A stretch of 13,968 bases of DNA from the NCBI GenBank assembly GCA_002347645.1, contig DDYF01000059.1, forward strand, positions 72,739 through 86,706, given 5' to 3'. Positions 11,999 through 13,968 of the stretch are shown one piece after another. The position numbers and the translations under genes were made by a program. Position 1 is the stretch's first letter. Each line of letters starts with the position of its first letter. The DNA comes from Thermoleophilia bacterium UBA2241. Lineage in GTDB: Bacteria > Actinomycetota > Thermoleophilia > UBA2241. The notes under the pieces were generated by a model. The model did no database searches and was not told the DNA's origin. It saw only the letters and a program-made list of their open reading frames with translations.

Positions 11999-12970
11999 AT
12001 GTACTACCCCAGCTACCGCATGAGGCGCCTGCGCCGCACGCCGACCATCAGGCGCATGCTGCGCGAGACCACGCTCAAGGTCGACGACCTGATCTACCCG
12101 CTGTTCGTCATCGCCGGCGAGAACGTGAAGAACCCCATCGGGTCGATGCCGGGGTGCTTCCAGCTCTCCATCGGTAACCTGCTGCCCGAGGTCCGCGAGG
12201 TCGCCGAGCTCGGCATCCCGGCGGTGCTGCTCTTCGGCATTCCCGCGCACAAGGACTCGGCGGCGACCGCGGCGTACGACGCCGAGGGTGTCGTCCAGCT
12301 CGCCGTGCGCGCGATCAAGGACGAGTTCCCGGACCTGCTCGTCATCACCGACGTCTGCCTCTGCGAGTACATGGACCACGGCCACTGCGGCGTCGTCCAG
12401 GACGGTGAGGTCCTTAACGACGTCACGCTCGAGCTGCTCGCCAAGATGGCGGTGACCCACGCCGAGGCGGGCGCCGACATCGTCGCGCCCTCCGACATGA
12501 TGGACGGCCGCGTCGCCGCGATCCGCACCTCGCTCGACGACGAGGGGTTGTACGACACGGCGATCATGGCGTACTCGGCCAAGTTCGCCTCGGCCTTCTA
12601 CGGACCGTTCCGCGAGGCCGCGGAGTCGGCGCCGGCGTTCGGCGACCGTAAGACCTACCAGATGGACCCGCCGAACGGCGAAGAGGCCGTGCGCGAGGCG
12701 CTCCTCGACATCGAGGAGGGCGCCGACATCATCATGGTGAAGCCGGCGCTGCCGTATCTCGACGTCGTGCACGCCGTCAAGCAGGAGACGAAGTTCCCGC
12801 TCGCCGCCTACAACGTCAGCGGCGAGTACGCGATGATCAAAGCGGCGGCGGCGAACGGCTGGCTCGACGAGGAGCGCGCCGTCATGGAGGCGCTCATCGG
12901 CATCAAGCGCGCCGGAGCGGACCTCATCATCACCTATCACGCCAAGGACGCCGTCCGCTGGCTGGGGTAG
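11999..12970 (+). CDS. hemB: Porphobilinogen synthase (delta-aminolevulinate dehydratase)
   Basis: HemB condenses two 5-aminolevulinate molecules to porphobilinogen in tetrapyrrole synthesis in the cytoplasm. The 323-residue length is normal. The catalytic zinc triad is present in DVCLCEYMDHGHCG (Cys120, Cys122, Cys130), so this is a zinc-type enzyme. The two active-site lysines are Lys195 (MAYSAKFASAFYGPFR) and Lys248 (IIMVKPALPYLD). YQMDPPNGEEA and YNVSGEYAMIKAA are also canonical. The ATG at 11999 follows AAGGA by seven bases, and a possible promoter lies just upstream. No other heme gene is in the window, so the gene is away from any hem cluster, at least on this side. The downstream methyltransferase begins only 19 bases later and is probably co-transcribed. 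Confidence 0.98.
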   Translation: MYYPSYRMRRLRRTPTIRRMLRETTLKVDDLIYPLFVIAGENVKNPIGSMPGCFQLSIGNLLPEVREVAELGIPAVLLFGIPAHKDSAATAAYDAEGVVQLAVRAIKDEFPDLLVITDVCLCEYMDHGHCGVVQDGEVLNDVTLELLAKMAVTHAEAGADIVAPSDMMDGRVAAIRTSLDDEGLYDTAIMAYSAKFASAFYGPFREAAESAPAFGDRKTYQMDPPNGEEAVREALLDIEEGADIIMVKPALPYLDVVHAVKQETKFPLAAYNVSGEYAMIKAAAANGWLDEERAVMEALIGIKRAGADLIITYHAKDAVRWLG

Positions 12971-12989
12971 CCGTGACGCGGGGGCCGAC

Positions 12990-13790
12990 GTGACGGGTGC
13001 CGCGACGCGGCCACCCGCCGACGGCGGCCACATCGAGCGCAACCGGGCCGCCTGGGACGAGTACGCCAGGGACTTCGTCGGCCTGGGCGAGTTCGCGTGG
13101 GCGGACGAGGAGCCGACCTGGGGCATCTGGAGCGTGCCCGAGGCCGAGCTGCACGTCCTGCCCGACAACGTCGAAGGCCTGGACGCGATCGAGCTCGGTT
13201 GTGGCACCGCGTACGTCTCGGCCTGGCTCGCCCGGCGCGGGGCGCGGCCGGTCGGCGTCGACCTCTCGACGGAGCAGCTGGCGACGGCGCGCCGGCTGCA
13301 GGCCGAGCATGGGCTCTCGTTCCCCTTGGTTGAGGGCAACGCCGAGCAGGTGCCGTTGCCCGACGCGAGCTTCGATCTCGCGATCAGCGAGTACGGCGCC
13401 TGCCTGTGGGCCGACCCGTACCTCTGGGTGCCGGAGGCTGCCCGCCTGCTGCGCCCGGGCGGCCGTCTGGTCTTTCTCACCAACAGCATCCTGCTGATGC
13501 TCTGCACGGGAGAGGAGGCCGACGCGAGGGCGGGTGAGAGGCTCGCGCGCGACTACTTCTGCATGCACCGCTTCGAGTGGCCCGACGACGACTCGGTCGA
13601 GTTCCACCTCGGCTGGGGCGACTGGGTGCGGCTGCTTCGCATAAACGGGTTCAGCGTGGAGGACTATATGGAGGTGCGGCCCGGTCCCGACGCGAGGATG
13701 CGCGCCGCGTTTCTCGAGGAGATCGTCTCGCTCGACTGGGCGCGGCGCTGGCCGTGCGAGGAGGTCTGGAAGGCGCGCAAGGACGGCTGA
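12990..13790 (+). CDS. Class I SAM-dependent methyltransferase
   Basis: The 266-residue soluble enzyme has a Rossmann-fold methyltransferase domain. Motif I is AIELGCGTAYVSAWLARRGARPVGVDLS (Glu68 to Ser93, acidic end Asp91). Motif II/post-I is EGNAEQVPLPDASFDLAISEYGACLW, and motif III is AARLLRPGGRLVFLTNS. The N-terminal NRAAWDEYARDF helix and the Trp-rich loops resemble small-molecule (UbiE/COQ5- or Methyltransf_11-type) enzymes. The C-terminal part (RFEWPDDDSVEFHLGWGDWVRLLRINGFSVEDY) matches a frequent actinobacterial subgroup. The substrate cannot be inferred. The start is GTG at 12990, with only a G-rich stretch before it; the GTG at 12973 runs into a stop. It follows hemB by 19 bases. 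Confidence 0.88.
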   Translation: MTGAATRPPADGGHIERNRAAWDEYARDFVGLGEFAWADEEPTWGIWSVPEAELHVLPDNVEGLDAIELGCGTAYVSAWLARRGARPVGVDLSTEQLATARRLQAEHGLSFPLVEGNAEQVPLPDASFDLAISEYGACLWADPYLWVPEAARLLRPGGRLVFLTNSILLMLCTGEEADARAGERLARDYFCMHRFEWPDDDSVEFHLGWGDWVRLLRINGFSVEDYMEVRPGPDARMRAAFLEEIVSLDWARRWPCEEVWKARKDG

Positions 13791-13822
13791 GCGGCGGGGC
13801 GGCGGCCACGCCCGGGCGGGGT

Positions 13823-13848
13823 GGCGGCCGCGCCCACGCGCGGCCGCC
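13823..13848 (+). terminator. GC-rich hairpin after the methyltransferase gene
   Basis: GGCGGCCGCG (13823-13832) and CGCGGCCGCC (13839-13848) form a ten-base-pair perfect stem with a six-base loop, 32 bases past the methyltransferase stop. No T-run follows. The rest of 13791-13911 is extremely G/C-rich with no gene that I can support. Confidence 0.4.
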
Positions 13849-13911
13849 GCGTCCCCAGCGTTGCCGCCGCGCCGCGCCTCTGGCACACTGGAGCAGGTTT
13901 GCACCATCCGC

Positions 13912-13968
13912 ATGCACAGAACGCGCGGCACCCTGGAGAGCGGCCCGGCGGCGCCGGAGGCGCCGCAC
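13912..13968 (+). CDS. Possible start of a further gene, cut by the window edge
   Basis: An ATG at 13912 opens a frame that runs to the end of the window (19 codons, MHRTRGTLESGP...). A weak GAGCAGG lies about 14 bases upstream, beyond normal spacing. Nothing in these residues is recognisable, so the call rests only on position. Confidence 0.2.
   Translation, partial: MHRTRGTLESGPAAPEAPH

Noticed and set aside
11450..13507. A 685-codon minus-strand frame over hemB and its neighbours
   Set aside because: It is antisense to hemB, whose catalytic residues are intact, and shows no recognisable domain.

Overview
The window is very GC-rich and densely coded. Genes start at ATG, GTG and probably TTG behind GGAG/AAGGAG-type ribosome sites, and many overlap by 4-8 bases. 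Gene content (ferredoxin-fused MinD/ParA-like ATPases, NifX-family cluster-binding proteins, DUF134, DUF5320, DUF1847) suggests an anaerobic or micro-aerobic bacterium. A high-GC actinobacterial lineage such as Thermoleophilia or Coriobacteriia fits, but the lineage is inferred. I found no tRNA, rRNA, insertion sequence or CRISPR array. Long frames antisense to the genes below are GC-driven shadows. No gene-free stretch exceeds 300 bases; the longest is the divergent promoter region 5416-5632.

Region 1 (about 1-5520, minus strand) holds eight or nine tightly packed genes. In transcription order they are: DUF5320 protein, Gly/Arg/Met-repeat 2x[4Fe-4S] ferredoxin, two P-loop ATPases with inserted ferredoxin domains, an Mrp/NBP35-type Fe-S carrier ATPase, a cysteine-free NifX-family protein, an unrecognised small protein, a DUF134 HTH regulator, and a second, cysteine-containing NifX-family protein. 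The set resembles the Desulfovibrio orange-protein (ORP) loci and related archaeal/bacterial clusters. It probably builds or carries a Mo- and/or Fe-S-containing cluster whose final use is unknown. An identical 13-mer (AGCATATGCCCAT on the plus strand) sits in the same register against the predicted -10 box of two promoters: the one upstream of the whole operon and the one upstream of the DUF134 gene. DUF134 is the obvious candidate to bind it.

Region 2 (5520-7280) starts divergently with a MoaE-like protein, then a convergent gamma-class carbonic anhydrase, then a DUF1847 cysteine-rich protein. The MoaE-like gene beside a NifX/Mrp operon strengthens the molybdenum theme.

Region 3 (7279-10573) holds TrmO (tRNA m6t6A37 methylation) and two MFS exporters: one Fsr-like (fosmidomycin resistance family), one of the MFS_3/EntS-like type. 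The second ends in a 21-bp perfect hairpin that spans its stop codon.

Region 4 (10677-13968) holds a DUF4388 protein whose C-terminus looks like a degenerate MglA/CvnD-type GTPase, then hemB (porphobilinogen synthase), a class I SAM methyltransferase, a GC-rich hairpin region and possibly the first codons of another gene.
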